A stretch of DNA of 64,000 nucleotides from Caldilineales bacterium (GTDB lineage Bacteria; Chloroflexota; Anaerolineae; J102): the NCBI GenBank assembly GCA_019695115.1, contig JAIBAP010000003.1, positions 1-64,000 of the forward strand. The letters run 5' to 3'. The notes below the pieces were generated by a model that searched no databases, was not told the DNA's origin, and saw nothing but the letters and a program-made list of their open reading frames with translations. Every line of letters starts with the position of its first letter. The stretch's first letter is position 1. Positions 41,979-52,717 of the stretch are shown piece by piece. The position numbers were made by a program, and so were the translations under genes.

Positions 41979-42125
41979 GAGTAGGGAGTAAGGAGTAAGG
42001 AGTAGGGAGTAAGTGGTGGGAACAGGAGACGAGGTGAGTGAGGTGAAGAGGGGTGGGCGGCACATCAGTTCGCCGGCTGCAGGGTACGCGAACTCCGCAA
42101 GCCCGCCCTACTTCCTACTCCCTAC
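41979..42125. repeat. GGAGTAA/GGAGTAG heptamers
   Basis: About five units of GGAGTAG/GGAGTAA (41979-42013) and a complementary tract, CTACTCC/CTACTTC (about 42108-42127), flank the gap. Their arms could pair. The second tract overlaps the end of the next Gfo/Idh/MocA gene. Confidence 0.65.
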
Positions 42126-43110
42126 TCCCAATTTCGACCACATTGCCATTCGTTGCTGATTCGATAGCCGCGAGGGCGATCTGCAGTGCGGCCAGGCCAT
42201 CTTCGGCGGTGACGGGCACGGGGGCGTCGTGGCGCAGGTGGTCGTAGAAGGCCCGGAGTTGGGTGGTGTAGGGGCTTTCGAGCAGGGGGCTGGCGGGGAC
42301 AGGGACATCGCCGGCCTCATCGCCTGCCGTCTGGTGGCGGAACAAACCGATGGGCGCGGTGGCGGCGGAATCGTGCAACAGCAAGCCGTCGGAGCCGGCG
42401 ATCTCGAATTGGGTGCGGAAGGTGGGCGGGGGATAGGCCCACGAGCCTTCGACGTGGGTGAGGGCGCCGCCGGCATGGGTGAGGATGGCCAGCCCGTGGT
42501 CGCCGGGCGAGCGGGCGGGGTCGCCGATATGCTTGCAGTAGACGGTCGCCACCTCGCCGGCCACCCAGCGGGCGTAGTCGAAATCGTGGATCATCAGGTC
42601 GAGGATCATCCCGCCCGATTTCTCGAACTCCAGGAACCAGTTGTCGCGGGTCTTGCGCGGGCGGAAGACGTTGCGCCGAAGGCGGACGACTGCCACCTGG
42701 CCCACCTGACCGGCGTCCACCGCTTCTTTCGCCCGCACATATTCGGGGAAGAACCGGACGACATGCCCCACCAGCAGCTTCACCCCGGCCTGGCGGCAGA
42801 CCCGGATCATGTCCTGGGCCTCGGCCACGGTGCGCGCCAGCGGCTTCTCGCAGATGATGTGTTTGCCCGCCCTGGCCGCCTGCACGACCATCTCGCGGTG
42901 CAGATGCGTAGGCGTGCAGATGTCGAGCGCGTCGATGTGGGGGAGGAGGGAAGCCAGGTCGGGGTAGGCCGCCGCCCCGTATCGTGCGGCCAGGGCTTGG
43001 GCGTGGTCGTGGCGGGCGGCGACGAAGCCGGCCACGGGGGCGCCGATCTCGGCCCAGGCAGCGGCATGTGTCCCGCCCATGGCCCCAACGCCGATGATGC
43101 CTATGCGCAT
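42115..43110 (-). CDS. Gfo/Idh/MocA oxidoreductase (second)
   Basis: The 331-residue dehydrogenase begins MRIGIIGVGAMGGTHAAAW and has the HIICEKPLARTVAEAQ motif and the MILDLMIHDFDYARW substrate-domain motif. It resembles inositol 2-dehydrogenase-like enzymes. AAGGAGC precedes the ATG at 43110. Its last codons lie in a heptamer-like tract. It probably acts with the other dehydrogenases of the locus on an imported sugar. Confidence 0.87.
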   Translation of the reverse strand: MRIGIIGVGAMGGTHAAAWAEIGAPVAGFVAARHDHAQALAARYGAAAYPDLASLLPHIDALDICTPTHLHREMVVQAARAGKHIICEKPLARTVAEAQDMIRVCRQAGVKLLVGHVVRFFPEYVRAKEAVDAGQVGQVAVVRLRRNVFRPRKTRDNWFLEFEKSGGMILDLMIHDFDYARWVAGEVATVYCKHIGDPARSPGDHGLAILTHAGGALTHVEGSWAYPPPTFRTQFEIAGSDGLLLHDSAATAPIGLFRHQTAGDEAGDVPVPASPLLESPYTTQLRAFYDHLRHDAPVPVTAEDGLAALQIALAAIESATNGNVVEIGSRE

Positions 43111-43151
43111 TGAAAATGCTCCTTTGCCATCGTTAGATTCATGGTGGCGCG

Positions 43152-43313
43152 TCAAGCTGCAACAGGCACAAGTTCTGTTTTTGGCCGCACTGTACCTGCG
43201 CAGTGCTCGCAAGGGTATCCATCTTCCGCCATTTCTTCCATTGCGTGAGATGACATGTCGTAATGGCGACGCCTTATCTTGTCGCGTATGGATTCGATGC
43301 CACTGCTAGCCAT
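43152..43313 (-). pseudogene. DUF4258 / zinc-finger antitoxin fusion remnant
   Basis: This 53-residue frame is too small for a full domain. Its first part, IESIRDKIRRRHYDMSSHAMEEM, matches the start of DUF4258 toxins. Its end, YPCEHCAGTVRPKTELVPV, matches the CxxC zinc finger that starts YgiT/MqsA-type antitoxins. Such genes are normally adjacent and separate, so an internal deletion likely fused the two (inference). Confidence 0.55.
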
Positions 43314-43337
43314 GGAAAAGCCCTCTTGGTGTTCAGA

Positions 43338-43679
43338 TCAAGATCGAGCATAGAGCACCCTGCCTTCGCGCAGCGCAGGGCGAATGATGCTGCCCACCAA
43401 GTCTCGCTCGCGCGCAACCTCTTCAGGCGTCGTCACCAACACATCCTTGGGCACAACGATATCGTCGAGGGCCATCCTCATTTCGATCCGCTTCTCCCGT
43501 TTCGACCCGGCAACCGGCATGATGACCAAGAGATCGACATCGCTTCCCGGCGCGGCTGTCCCGCGCGCCTGCGAGCCGAACAAGATGATCTGCTCTGGGG
43601 CAAAACGCGTCACGAGACGGTCTACCATCGCGGCGATGTTCCGTTCCATCCCTTCGTCCACGCTATTGCTCCAATTCAT
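43338..43679 (-). CDS. Minimal nucleotidyltransferase (MNT type)
   Basis: This is a 113-residue protein from the ATG at 43679, with the nucleotidyltransferase motif ILFGSQARGTAAPGSDVDLLV (Gly-Ser and Asp-x-Asp). MNT proteins usually pair with HEPN toxins and AMPylate them, but no HEPN gene is adjacent. Its start overlaps the 62-residue frame upstream, hinting at coupling. A longer frame to 43745 is possible. Confidence 0.8.
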   Translation of the reverse strand: MNWSNSVDEGMERNIAAMVDRLVTRFAPEQIILFGSQARGTAAPGSDVDLLVIMPVAGSKREKRIEMRMALDDIVVPKDVLVTTPEEVARERDLVGSIIRPALREGRVLYARS

Positions 43680-43851
43680 GGGCCGCTGTGGGCAGTTCGG
43701 GTTCTGGCATGATGGGCGCATCATACCACAGCGCCAACTCTTCATCGTTCATTGGCTCGAGCAATGCCTGATCGATTTCGGCCAGTTCTTCTTCGCTGAA
43801 CTCGGCCTGTAAGAAGCCAGGTTTTGTTTCGAGTAGTCGTTCACTCATCAC
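43663..43851 (-). CDS. Small acidic hypothetical protein
   Basis: This 62-residue frame is rich in Glu and Leu (FSEEELAEIDQALLEPMNDEELALWYD) and helical in appearance. It overlaps the nucleotidyltransferase start by 17 bp, as in toxin-antitoxin pairs, so it may be a partner of that gene. No family is recognised. Confidence 0.55.
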   Translation of the reverse strand: MMSERLLETKPGFLQAEFSEEELAEIDQALLEPMNDEELALWYDAPIMPEPELPTAAHELEQ

Positions 43852-43870
43852 TTCATCACTCCTTTATGTC

Positions 43871-44713
43871 TCACTTCACCGCCCCCGCCGTGATGCCCCG
43901 AATCAACTGCCGCGAGAAGATGATATAGATGATCAACACCGGCACCATCGCCAGGGTCAGCGACGAGAGCACGGCGTTCCAGTCACTGACGAACTGGCCC
44001 AGGAATTGCTGCGCACCCAGGGTGACGGTCTTGGTCTGCTCGCCGGGGGCCAGGATCAGCGGGAACCAGAGGTCGTTCCAGATCGGGATCATGGTGAAGA
44101 CGGCGACGGTGGCGATGGCCGGGCGCACCAACGGCAGGATGAGCCAGAAGATGCGGTATTCGCTGGCGCCGTCGATGCGCGCCGCCTCCTTCAATTCACG
44201 CGGCACCTGGCGCATGAACTGGTTGAGGATGAAGATGGCCAGCGGCAGGCCCATGGCGGTGTAGACCAGGATCAAGGCGGTGCGGGTGTTGACCAGGTTC
44301 ATCGCCACCACCAGGCGCAGGATGCTGACCGTGCCCAGGCGGATGGGGATCATGATGCCCACGGCCAAATAGAGGCCGAGGACGGCGTTGCCGCGAAAGT
44401 CATACTCCGAGAGGGCGTAGGCTGCCATCGCCCCGGTGAACAGGATCAGGAACATGGCGCCGAGGGTGACGATGATGCTGTTGGCAAAATAGAGATCGAA
44501 GTTCGAGCGAGCCAGCACCTTCTCGTAGCCGATCAGGCTGAAGGTGTCGGGCAAGGGCGGCAGCCAGGGGGCGCGGAAGATGGCCTTGCGCTCCTTGAAC
44601 GAGTTCATCAGGATGAGGACGATGGGAAAGAGGGCGACGACCATCGCCCCGATCAGGATGCCATAACTGCCAATGCCGCTGAATCTCTGGCGAAGCGAAG
44701 ATCGAGATCTCAT
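43871..44713 (-). CDS. ABC sugar transporter permease, MalG type
   Basis: This 280-residue permease has six membrane helices and the EAA loop, ELKEAARIDGASEYRIFWLILPL, that contacts the ATPase. The N-terminus (MVVALFPIVLILMNSFKERK) and the C-terminus (GAVK) are typical of MalG/LacG homologues. GAGGAGG precedes the ATG at 44713. Together with the next permease and the binding protein it forms a carbohydrate importer. No ATPase gene is present; a shared MsmX-like ATPase elsewhere is likely. Confidence 0.92.
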   Translation of the reverse strand: MRSRSSLRQRFSGIGSYGILIGAMVVALFPIVLILMNSFKERKAIFRAPWLPPLPDTFSLIGYEKVLARSNFDLYFANSIIVTLGAMFLILFTGAMAAYALSEYDFRGNAVLGLYLAVGIMIPIRLGTVSILRLVVAMNLVNTRTALILVYTAMGLPLAIFILNQFMRQVPRELKEAARIDGASEYRIFWLILPLVRPAIATVAVFTMIPIWNDLWFPLILAPGEQTKTVTLGAQQFLGQFVSDWNAVLSSLTLAMVPVLIIYIIFSRQLIRGITAGAVK

Positions 44714-44723
44714 GGCTGCCTCC

Positions 44724-45662
44724 TCAAAGCTCGTAGGTTTGCACACGACGCTGGTAGCCGAACATGTAGAGCAGCACGCCAATCAGAATGATGACGAACA
44801 TCACCGCCGCCACCGTCGCCCCCATCGTGGGGCTGCCCAACTGCAGCTGCTGGCCAAAGAAGGTGCGATAGAACAAGGTGCCCATGATGTCGGTCGAGAA
44901 ATTCGGGGCGGCCAGGGCGCCTTGCGTGGTGTAGATCAGGTCGAAGGCATTGAAGTTGCCCACATAGGTCAAGATGGCGACGATGCCCACCGTAGGTAAA
45001 ATGAGCGGGAACTTGATCCGCCAGAAAACCTGCCAGCCGGTGGCCCCATCCACCGTGCTCGCCTCCACCAGTTCATCGGGGATGCCGATGAGGGCGGCGT
45101 AGAACAGCATCATCGGGATGCCAATAAACTGCCAGACGGAGATGAACGAGAGGGCGATCAAGGCCGAGCCTTCCAACCCAAGCCAGGGCTTGAACAGACT
45201 CTCCAATCCCACCATCCCCAAGATGCCCTCGGCGATGCCCCAGAGCGGGCTGAGGATGAGCTGCCAGATGAAACCGATGATGACGACCGAGAGCATGGTG
45301 GGCAGAAAGAACACGGTGCGAAAGAAGCCCCGGCCCCGAATCCCGCGCGCGGTCAGCAGCGCGGCCAGCAGCAGACCGATGCTATTTTGCACCAGCATGT
45401 GGATGATGAAGAAGACGACATTGTTGCGAAAAGCGCCCCACAGTCGCGGCCGCCACAGGTCATTGGTGAGCAGCCGCACATAGTTGGCCGTCCCCACAAA
45501 AAACTCCTTGCCCGACTGGTCGGCGCCGAAAAAGCTGAGGCGCAGCGAATCGAACAGCGGATAAATCATGAACATCGTATAGATGATGGTCGCGGGCGCC
45601 AGAAAGACAAAAAGATAGAAGGGAAATTTGCGCCCCGGTGATTTGCTGCGCATCTGTGCCAT
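44724..45662 (-). CDS. ABC sugar transporter permease, MalF type
   Basis: This 312-residue permease has six membrane helices, YPLFDSLRLSFFG near the N-terminus and the EAA loop ELVEASTVDGATGWQVFWRIKFPL. GGGGG lies about 5 nt before the ATG at 45662. The gene is separated from the upstream binding-protein gene by a 318-bp gap filled with four palindromes, and it lies 10 bp from the MalG-type gene. Confidence 0.92.
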   Translation of the reverse strand: MAQMRSKSPGRKFPFYLFVFLAPATIIYTMFMIYPLFDSLRLSFFGADQSGKEFFVGTANYVRLLTNDLWRPRLWGAFRNNVVFFIIHMLVQNSIGLLLAALLTARGIRGRGFFRTVFFLPTMLSVVIIGFIWQLILSPLWGIAEGILGMVGLESLFKPWLGLEGSALIALSFISVWQFIGIPMMLFYAALIGIPDELVEASTVDGATGWQVFWRIKFPLILPTVGIVAILTYVGNFNAFDLIYTTQGALAAPNFSTDIMGTLFYRTFFGQQLQLGSPTMGATVAAVMFVIILIGVLLYMFGYQRRVQTYEL

Positions 45663-45685
45663 AGAACCCCCTTGCTCCAAATGAC

Positions 45686-45966
45686 TCGTAGTAACGACTT
45701 CAGTCGTTCTGCTTGCAAAGAGGCGACTAAAGTCGCTACTACGAGGAAAAGGAAATGGTTCGTAGTAACGACTTCAGTCGTTCTTTTTCGCAAAAAGCGA
45801 CTAAAGTCGCTACTACGGGAAGATGGACATGACTCGTAGTAACGACTTCAGTCGTTCTGCTTGCAAAAAAGCGACTAAAGTCGCTACTATGAAAAAGCGG
45901 ATATGACTTGTAGTAACGACTTCAGTCGTTCTTTTTCGCAAAAAGCGACTAAAGTCGCTACTACGA
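45686..45966. repeat. Array of four 59-bp palindromes, 74-bp period
   Basis: Copies at 45686-45744, 45760-45818, 45834-45892 and 45908-45966 match the palindrome seen at 13001 and 13713 (TCGTAGTAACGACTTCAGTC to GACTAAAGTCGCTACTACGA). The spacers of about 15 bp are purine-rich. The array lies between the binding-protein and permease genes of one operon, the place where E. coli carries REP elements between malE and malF. There such hairpins protect the upstream mRNA; the same is inferred here. Confidence 0.92.
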
Positions 45967-45980
45967 GGGCTATCGTCAAC

Positions 45981-48566
45981 TTATTGCGGCTTGTACCACT
46001 TATCCAGGCCATCCTGGATCTGCTCGGCGCCATCGGCGGGCGTGATGTCGCCGTTGATCACCTGGGCGCTCACCCGCCATAGCTCGTTCTCCAGATTCGG
46101 CTCGCCGCGCGAGAGAATCTGATACGAGTTGCGGATGGTGCTCTCGCACGAATCGCGCCAGCTCAGGAATTCCTGGGCGATGGGGTCGGTCAGGTTGATC
46201 TTGTGGTTCGACAGGGTGAAGAAGCCAGGCAGGGCATTGCTGTACAACTCCGCGAACTCCGCCGTCGTCATCCATTCCAGGAACTTCTTCGCCTCTTCGG
46301 GATGAGCGGTTTTGGCATTCATGCCGAGGGCGATGTCGGTGTGGTCGGAGATGTAGCAGGTGTCGGCGCCTTCAGGCAGCGGCGGCGGGAAGATGCCCAT
46401 CTCGAAGTCCGCCTGCTGTTCGAACAACGACGTCTCCCACGAACCCGTCGGGTAGATGGCGCCCTTGCCGAGGGTGAAGTAGTTCTGCGAGTCGGGGTAG
46501 GCCTGGGCCTGGAAGCCAGCGGGCAGGTAGTCCTTCCACTTCGCCAGACTCTCCCACACCTTCACATACTGCGGGTCGGTGAACTTCTCTGTCCCCTTGA
46601 TCAGGCCCAAACGACCTGCCTCGCCCTTCCAGTAGTTCGGCCCGATGTTCTGGAAGCCCATCGTCGCCGCTTCCCACTGGTCGTTCGTGCCCATCACCAA
46701 CGGGGTGTACGTGCCGTCGGCCTTGATCTTGTCGAGCAGGGCGAAGAACTCCGCCTCTGTCTTCGGCTCCTCCAGCCCCAACTCCTTGAAGGCGTCGGCG
46801 TTGTAGAAGAAGCCGTGGATGACCGACGCCATCGGCACGCAGAACACATCCGAGCTGTCGTCGGTGATCCAGGCACTCTTGGCTACGTCGCTGAAGTTCT
46901 CCATGCCGGGCAGGTCGTTGAGCGAGGACAGATAGCCCTTCTGGAACAGGGCCAGCGAGGCGTCGAACGGCCGGCAGGTGATGAGGTCGCCGGCCGTGCC
47001 GCCCTCCAGCTTGGTGTTCAGCACGCCGTTGTACTCCGCCGGCGCGGTGGGGGCGAAGGTGACTTTGACGTTGGGGTAGTGCTTGTTGAAAGCCGGAATG
47101 ATGGTGTCCTGCCAGATCGACAGGTCATCGTTGCGCCAGCTTTCGATGGTCAGGTCGCCTGTCAACTCCGTCGATCCGGCAGCCGCCTCGGTGGCAGGCT
47201 GGGCAGCAGCGGCGCCTGTGGGCTTGTACCACTTATCCAGGCCATCCTGGATCTGCTTGGCGCCATCGGCAGGCGTGATGTCGCCGTTGATCACCTGGGC
47301 GCTCACCCGCCATAGCTCGTTCTCCAGATTCGGCTCGCCGCGCGAGAGAATCTGATACGAGTTGCGGATGGTGCTCTCGCACGAATCGCGCCAGCTCAGG
47401 AATTCCTGGGCGATGGGGTCGGTCAGGTTGATCTTGTGGTTCGACAGGGTGAAGAAGCCAGGCAGGGCATTGCTGTACAACTCCGCGAACTCCGCCGTCG
47501 TCATCCATTCCAGGAACTTCTTCGCCTCTTCGGGATGAGCGGTTTTGGCATTCATGCCGAGGGCGATGTCGGTGTGGTCGGAGATGTAGCAGGTGTCGGC
47601 GCCTTCAGGCAGCGGCGGCGGGAAGATGCCCATCTCGAAGTCCGCCTGCTGTTCGAACAACGACGTCTCCCACGAACCCGTCGGGTAGATGGCGCCCTTG
47701 CCGAGGGTGAAGTAGTTCTGCGAGTCGGGGTAGGCCTGGGCCTGGAAGCCAGCGGGCAGGTAGTCCTTCCACTTCGCCAGACTCTCCCACACCTTCACAT
47801 ACTGCGGGTCGGTGAACTTCTCTGTCCCCTTGATCAGGCCCAAACGACCTGCCTCGCCCTTCCAGTAGTTCGGCCCGATGTTCTGGAAGCCCATCGTCGC
47901 CGCTTCCCACTGGTCGTTCGTGCCCATCACCAACGGGGTGTACGTGCCGTCGGCCTTGATCTTGTCGAGCAGGGCGAAGAACTCCGCCTCTGTCTTCGGC
48001 TCCTCCAGCCCCAACTCCTTGAAGGCGTCGGCGTTGTAGAAGAAGCCGTGGATGACCGACGCCATCGGCACGCAGAACACATCCGAGCTGTCGTCGGTGA
48101 TCCAGGCACTCTTGGCTACGTCGCTGAAGTTCTCCATGCCGGGCAGGTCGTTGAGCGAGGACAGATAGCCCTTCTGGAACAGGGCCAGCGAGGCGTCGAA
48201 CGGCCGGCAGGTGATGAGGTCGCCGGCCGCGCCGCCCTCCAGCTTGGTGTTCAGCACGCCGTTGTACTCCGCCGGCGCGGTGGGGGCGAAGACAACCTCG
48301 ATGTCGGGGTAGTGCTTGTTGAAGGCGGGGATGATCGTGTCCTGCCAGATGGTCAGGTCATCGTTGCGCCAGCTTTCGATGGTAAGGGTGACTTTCTCGC
48401 CGGCGGGGGCGGCGGTGGCTTCCTCGGCGGGGGCGGCGGTCGCCTCAGCAGCCGGGGCCTCGGTAGGCGCGGCGGCCGGGGCCTGGGTGGATTGGGCGCC
48501 GCCGCAGGCAGCCAGCAGGACGGCCAGGACGAAGACCAGTGTCAAAATGAGGAATTTGCGAGACAT
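45981..48566 (-). CDS. Sugar-binding lipoprotein with two tandem binding domains
   Basis: The 861-residue product starts at an ATG with AAGGAGGAG upstream. It has a lipoprotein signal ending in LAVLLAACGG. An Ala/Pro/Glu/Thr linker follows to about residue 56. Two extracellular solute-binding domains come next, at about 58-450 and 470-861, with a roughly 20-residue Ala/Thr-rich joint. The two halves repeat with a 1233-bp (411-codon) period and look almost identical, differing mainly at their edges (PDIEVVFAPT against PNVKVTFAPT, GAKQ against GAEQ). Each half resembles MalE-type proteins. Two binding domains on one anchor could raise capture by the importer. Confidence 0.9.
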   Translation of the reverse strand: MSRKFLILTLVFVLAVLLAACGGAQSTQAPAAAPTEAPAAEATAAPAEEATAAPAGEKVTLTIESWRNDDLTIWQDTIIPAFNKHYPDIEVVFAPTAPAEYNGVLNTKLEGGAAGDLITCRPFDASLALFQKGYLSSLNDLPGMENFSDVAKSAWITDDSSDVFCVPMASVIHGFFYNADAFKELGLEEPKTEAEFFALLDKIKADGTYTPLVMGTNDQWEAATMGFQNIGPNYWKGEAGRLGLIKGTEKFTDPQYVKVWESLAKWKDYLPAGFQAQAYPDSQNYFTLGKGAIYPTGSWETSLFEQQADFEMGIFPPPLPEGADTCYISDHTDIALGMNAKTAHPEEAKKFLEWMTTAEFAELYSNALPGFFTLSNHKINLTDPIAQEFLSWRDSCESTIRNSYQILSRGEPNLENELWRVSAQVINGDITPADGAKQIQDGLDKWYKPTGAAAAQPATEAAAGSTELTGDLTIESWRNDDLSIWQDTIIPAFNKHYPNVKVTFAPTAPAEYNGVLNTKLEGGTAGDLITCRPFDASLALFQKGYLSSLNDLPGMENFSDVAKSAWITDDSSDVFCVPMASVIHGFFYNADAFKELGLEEPKTEAEFFALLDKIKADGTYTPLVMGTNDQWEAATMGFQNIGPNYWKGEAGRLGLIKGTEKFTDPQYVKVWESLAKWKDYLPAGFQAQAYPDSQNYFTLGKGAIYPTGSWETSLFEQQADFEMGIFPPPLPEGADTCYISDHTDIALGMNAKTAHPEEAKKFLEWMTTAEFAELYSNALPGFFTLSNHKINLTDPIAQEFLSWRDSCESTIRNSYQILSRGEPNLENELWRVSAQVINGDITPADGAEQIQDGLDKWYKPQ
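45985..48346. repeat. 1233-bp intragenic tandem duplication
   Basis: DNA at about 45985-47113 is repeated at about 47218-48346. By eye, the block 46081-46980 appears identical to 47314-48213. The few substitutions seen lie near the ends of the copies. This indicates a recent duplication or continuing gene conversion. Confidence 0.88.
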
Positions 48567-49062
48567 GGGGACTCCTCCTTGAGTCGGTTGGGAAGGTGAA
48601 GTGTGAAGACGTGATTCGTGTTGCGTATTGCGTGTGGCGTGTTGCGTGTGGCGTGACATGATGCGAAGTGAGCACGCCGGGACGAAAACGAGGGTGGGTC
48701 GGACGATAAGGTGGTCTCCTTTTGAAAAATCACGCTCATCTATCAGGGCGCGAAGGTGGGATAGATGGGTGGGGTAAAAGACGAGCGGGCGCGGCAAGAT
48801 GAAGCCGGTCGGGCGGAAGGACCAGACCAGCAGCGATGGGCCACGGTGAAGGTTTGGGTGTGAACACCATTGTTCGAAACCGGAACGCCGGGTATCGACG
48901 CCCGGCCAAGACGACGGTCAGCGTCGATCCACTGACTGACATTGTAACCGTCTCACGATGGCGGTGTCAAAGCCCATCGCCTGGCGTCTCTCCTGGCAGG
49001 CCCCCTGGCGCGCTTGGTGCGCCCGCAACAAACCGCTATACTGCGCCGCAATTCTGAACAGT
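48567..49062. other. Region upstream of the sugar operon
   Basis: No gene is seen in about 495 bp. It holds CGTGTTG-type heptamers (about 48615-48657) and a degenerate GAGCACGCC motif (48668-48678). It also has an 8-bp inverted repeat, CATCTATC / GATAGATG (48737-48744 with 48760-48767), and GAACA-CCAT-TGTTC (48862-48875). The inverted repeats are candidate operators for a sugar-responsive regulator, but the promoter was not located. Confidence 0.4.
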
Positions 49063-49473
49063 ATGAAATCACGACCCCCTACCAGCCAGGAAATCGATGC
49101 CTTGCTCGCCTCTCTGCCGCTTTTCAGCGCCGATGGCTTCGAGCCGGTCGCACGCTGGGCGGGGGGCGAGACGAGCGACGGGGCGATGACGATGCCGTGG
49201 CCGCAATACAACCCGGCTGTCGAGGCTTTTATGCGGGCGGCGGGGCAGGAGGCATGGCGCGACGAAGGTTACGACCCCCAGAAAGCGGCCCGGATGCTTC
49301 AGGACGCAGACCTCGTCGGCCGCGCCTCATGGGACGAAATCAAGACCATGCTGACCTTCTGCGTGCGCGGGGAACGGTTCAGCGATGGGCATTGGGCGGC
49401 CATGATCGAGCAGGGTCACCTCCGGCGTCTGCTCGAACGACTGCGCCAGCTTCATGGGGAGGAGACGCCTTGA
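49063..49473 (+). CDS. DUF6508-type hypothetical protein
   Basis: This 136-residue protein starts at an ATG without a strong ribosome site. The pattern PLFSADGFEPV, YNPAVEAFM, YDPQKAARML, IKTMLTFCVRGERFSDGHWAAMIEQG matches the small DUF6508 family, in which the CVRGERFxDGHW segment is the hallmark. Function is unknown. A frame extending 35 codons upstream is less likely. Confidence 0.65.
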   Translation: MKSRPPTSQEIDALLASLPLFSADGFEPVARWAGGETSDGAMTMPWPQYNPAVEAFMRAAGQEAWRDEGYDPQKAARMLQDADLVGRASWDEIKTMLTFCVRGERFSDGHWAAMIEQGHLRRLLERLRQLHGEETP

Positions 49474-49526
49474 AGCCAAAGACAGGCGCGCTGCATCGCG
49501 TTCGACCGACACCGACTCTTTCAGCC

Positions 49527-52248
<2,722 letters not shown>

Positions 52249-52261
52249 GCTCAAACTCTCT

Positions 52262-52633
52262 TTAAGCTCTTGTTGGTAGTGCGGCGCGTTCATACAGGGC
52301 TTCTGCTTGCTCGGCCATCTGTTCGATTGTCTGCGGCGCGCCAACACTGATGTCGCCCGTTTGGGCATCTACACACAATTCGCCGATTTGTCCCAAGTAA
52401 CCATCGCCTGAAAGACTCAAGTGTACGGGCAGCCGCCAAACCAGGCGGGAACCAATGAGCAATTCCGGTTCACCTGCCCACAATTGATCACCCAAATTCA
52501 TGATCAGCCAACGGTTGGCTTTTTGACGGGCTACCTGGGCCGAGATGTTGAAGTCGGCGCTAACCTGTACATTCATCACCACCCGGCTGCCGGTGGGGAA
52601 GGCAAGGTCTGTCATGACTACTTGGGTTTCCAT
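52262..52633 (-). CDS. Hypothetical protein
   Basis: This 123-residue protein from an ATG at 52633 has AGAGGTG about 9 nt upstream. It has no signal peptide. It contains strands such as WLIMNLGDQLWAGEPELL and LVWRLPVHLSLSGDGYLGQIGELCVDAQTGD, suggesting a small beta-rich fold, and a short helical end. I do not recognise the family. A GTG start 11 codons earlier is possible. Confidence 0.5.
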   Translation of the reverse strand: METQVVMTDLAFPTGSRVVMNVQVSADFNISAQVARQKANRWLIMNLGDQLWAGEPELLIGSRLVWRLPVHLSLSGDGYLGQIGELCVDAQTGDISVGAPQTIEQMAEQAEALYERAALPTRA

Positions 52634-52717
52634 AGGCTGTTTCACCTCTGGGAATGACTGTATCACAAGTGAGCGCAGACGGCAATCGACCCGTCTTGGA
52701 GGATCGGCGCGACCGCT

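Noticed and set aside
48567-48797. 77-residue N-terminal extension of the binding lipoprotein
   Set aside because: The lipoprotein signal begins at 48566 with a strong ribosome site; the extension reads repeat DNA.
48958-49062. 35-codon upstream extension of the DUF6508-type protein
   Set aside because: The family pattern begins after the ATG at 49063; the extension has no recognisable feature.
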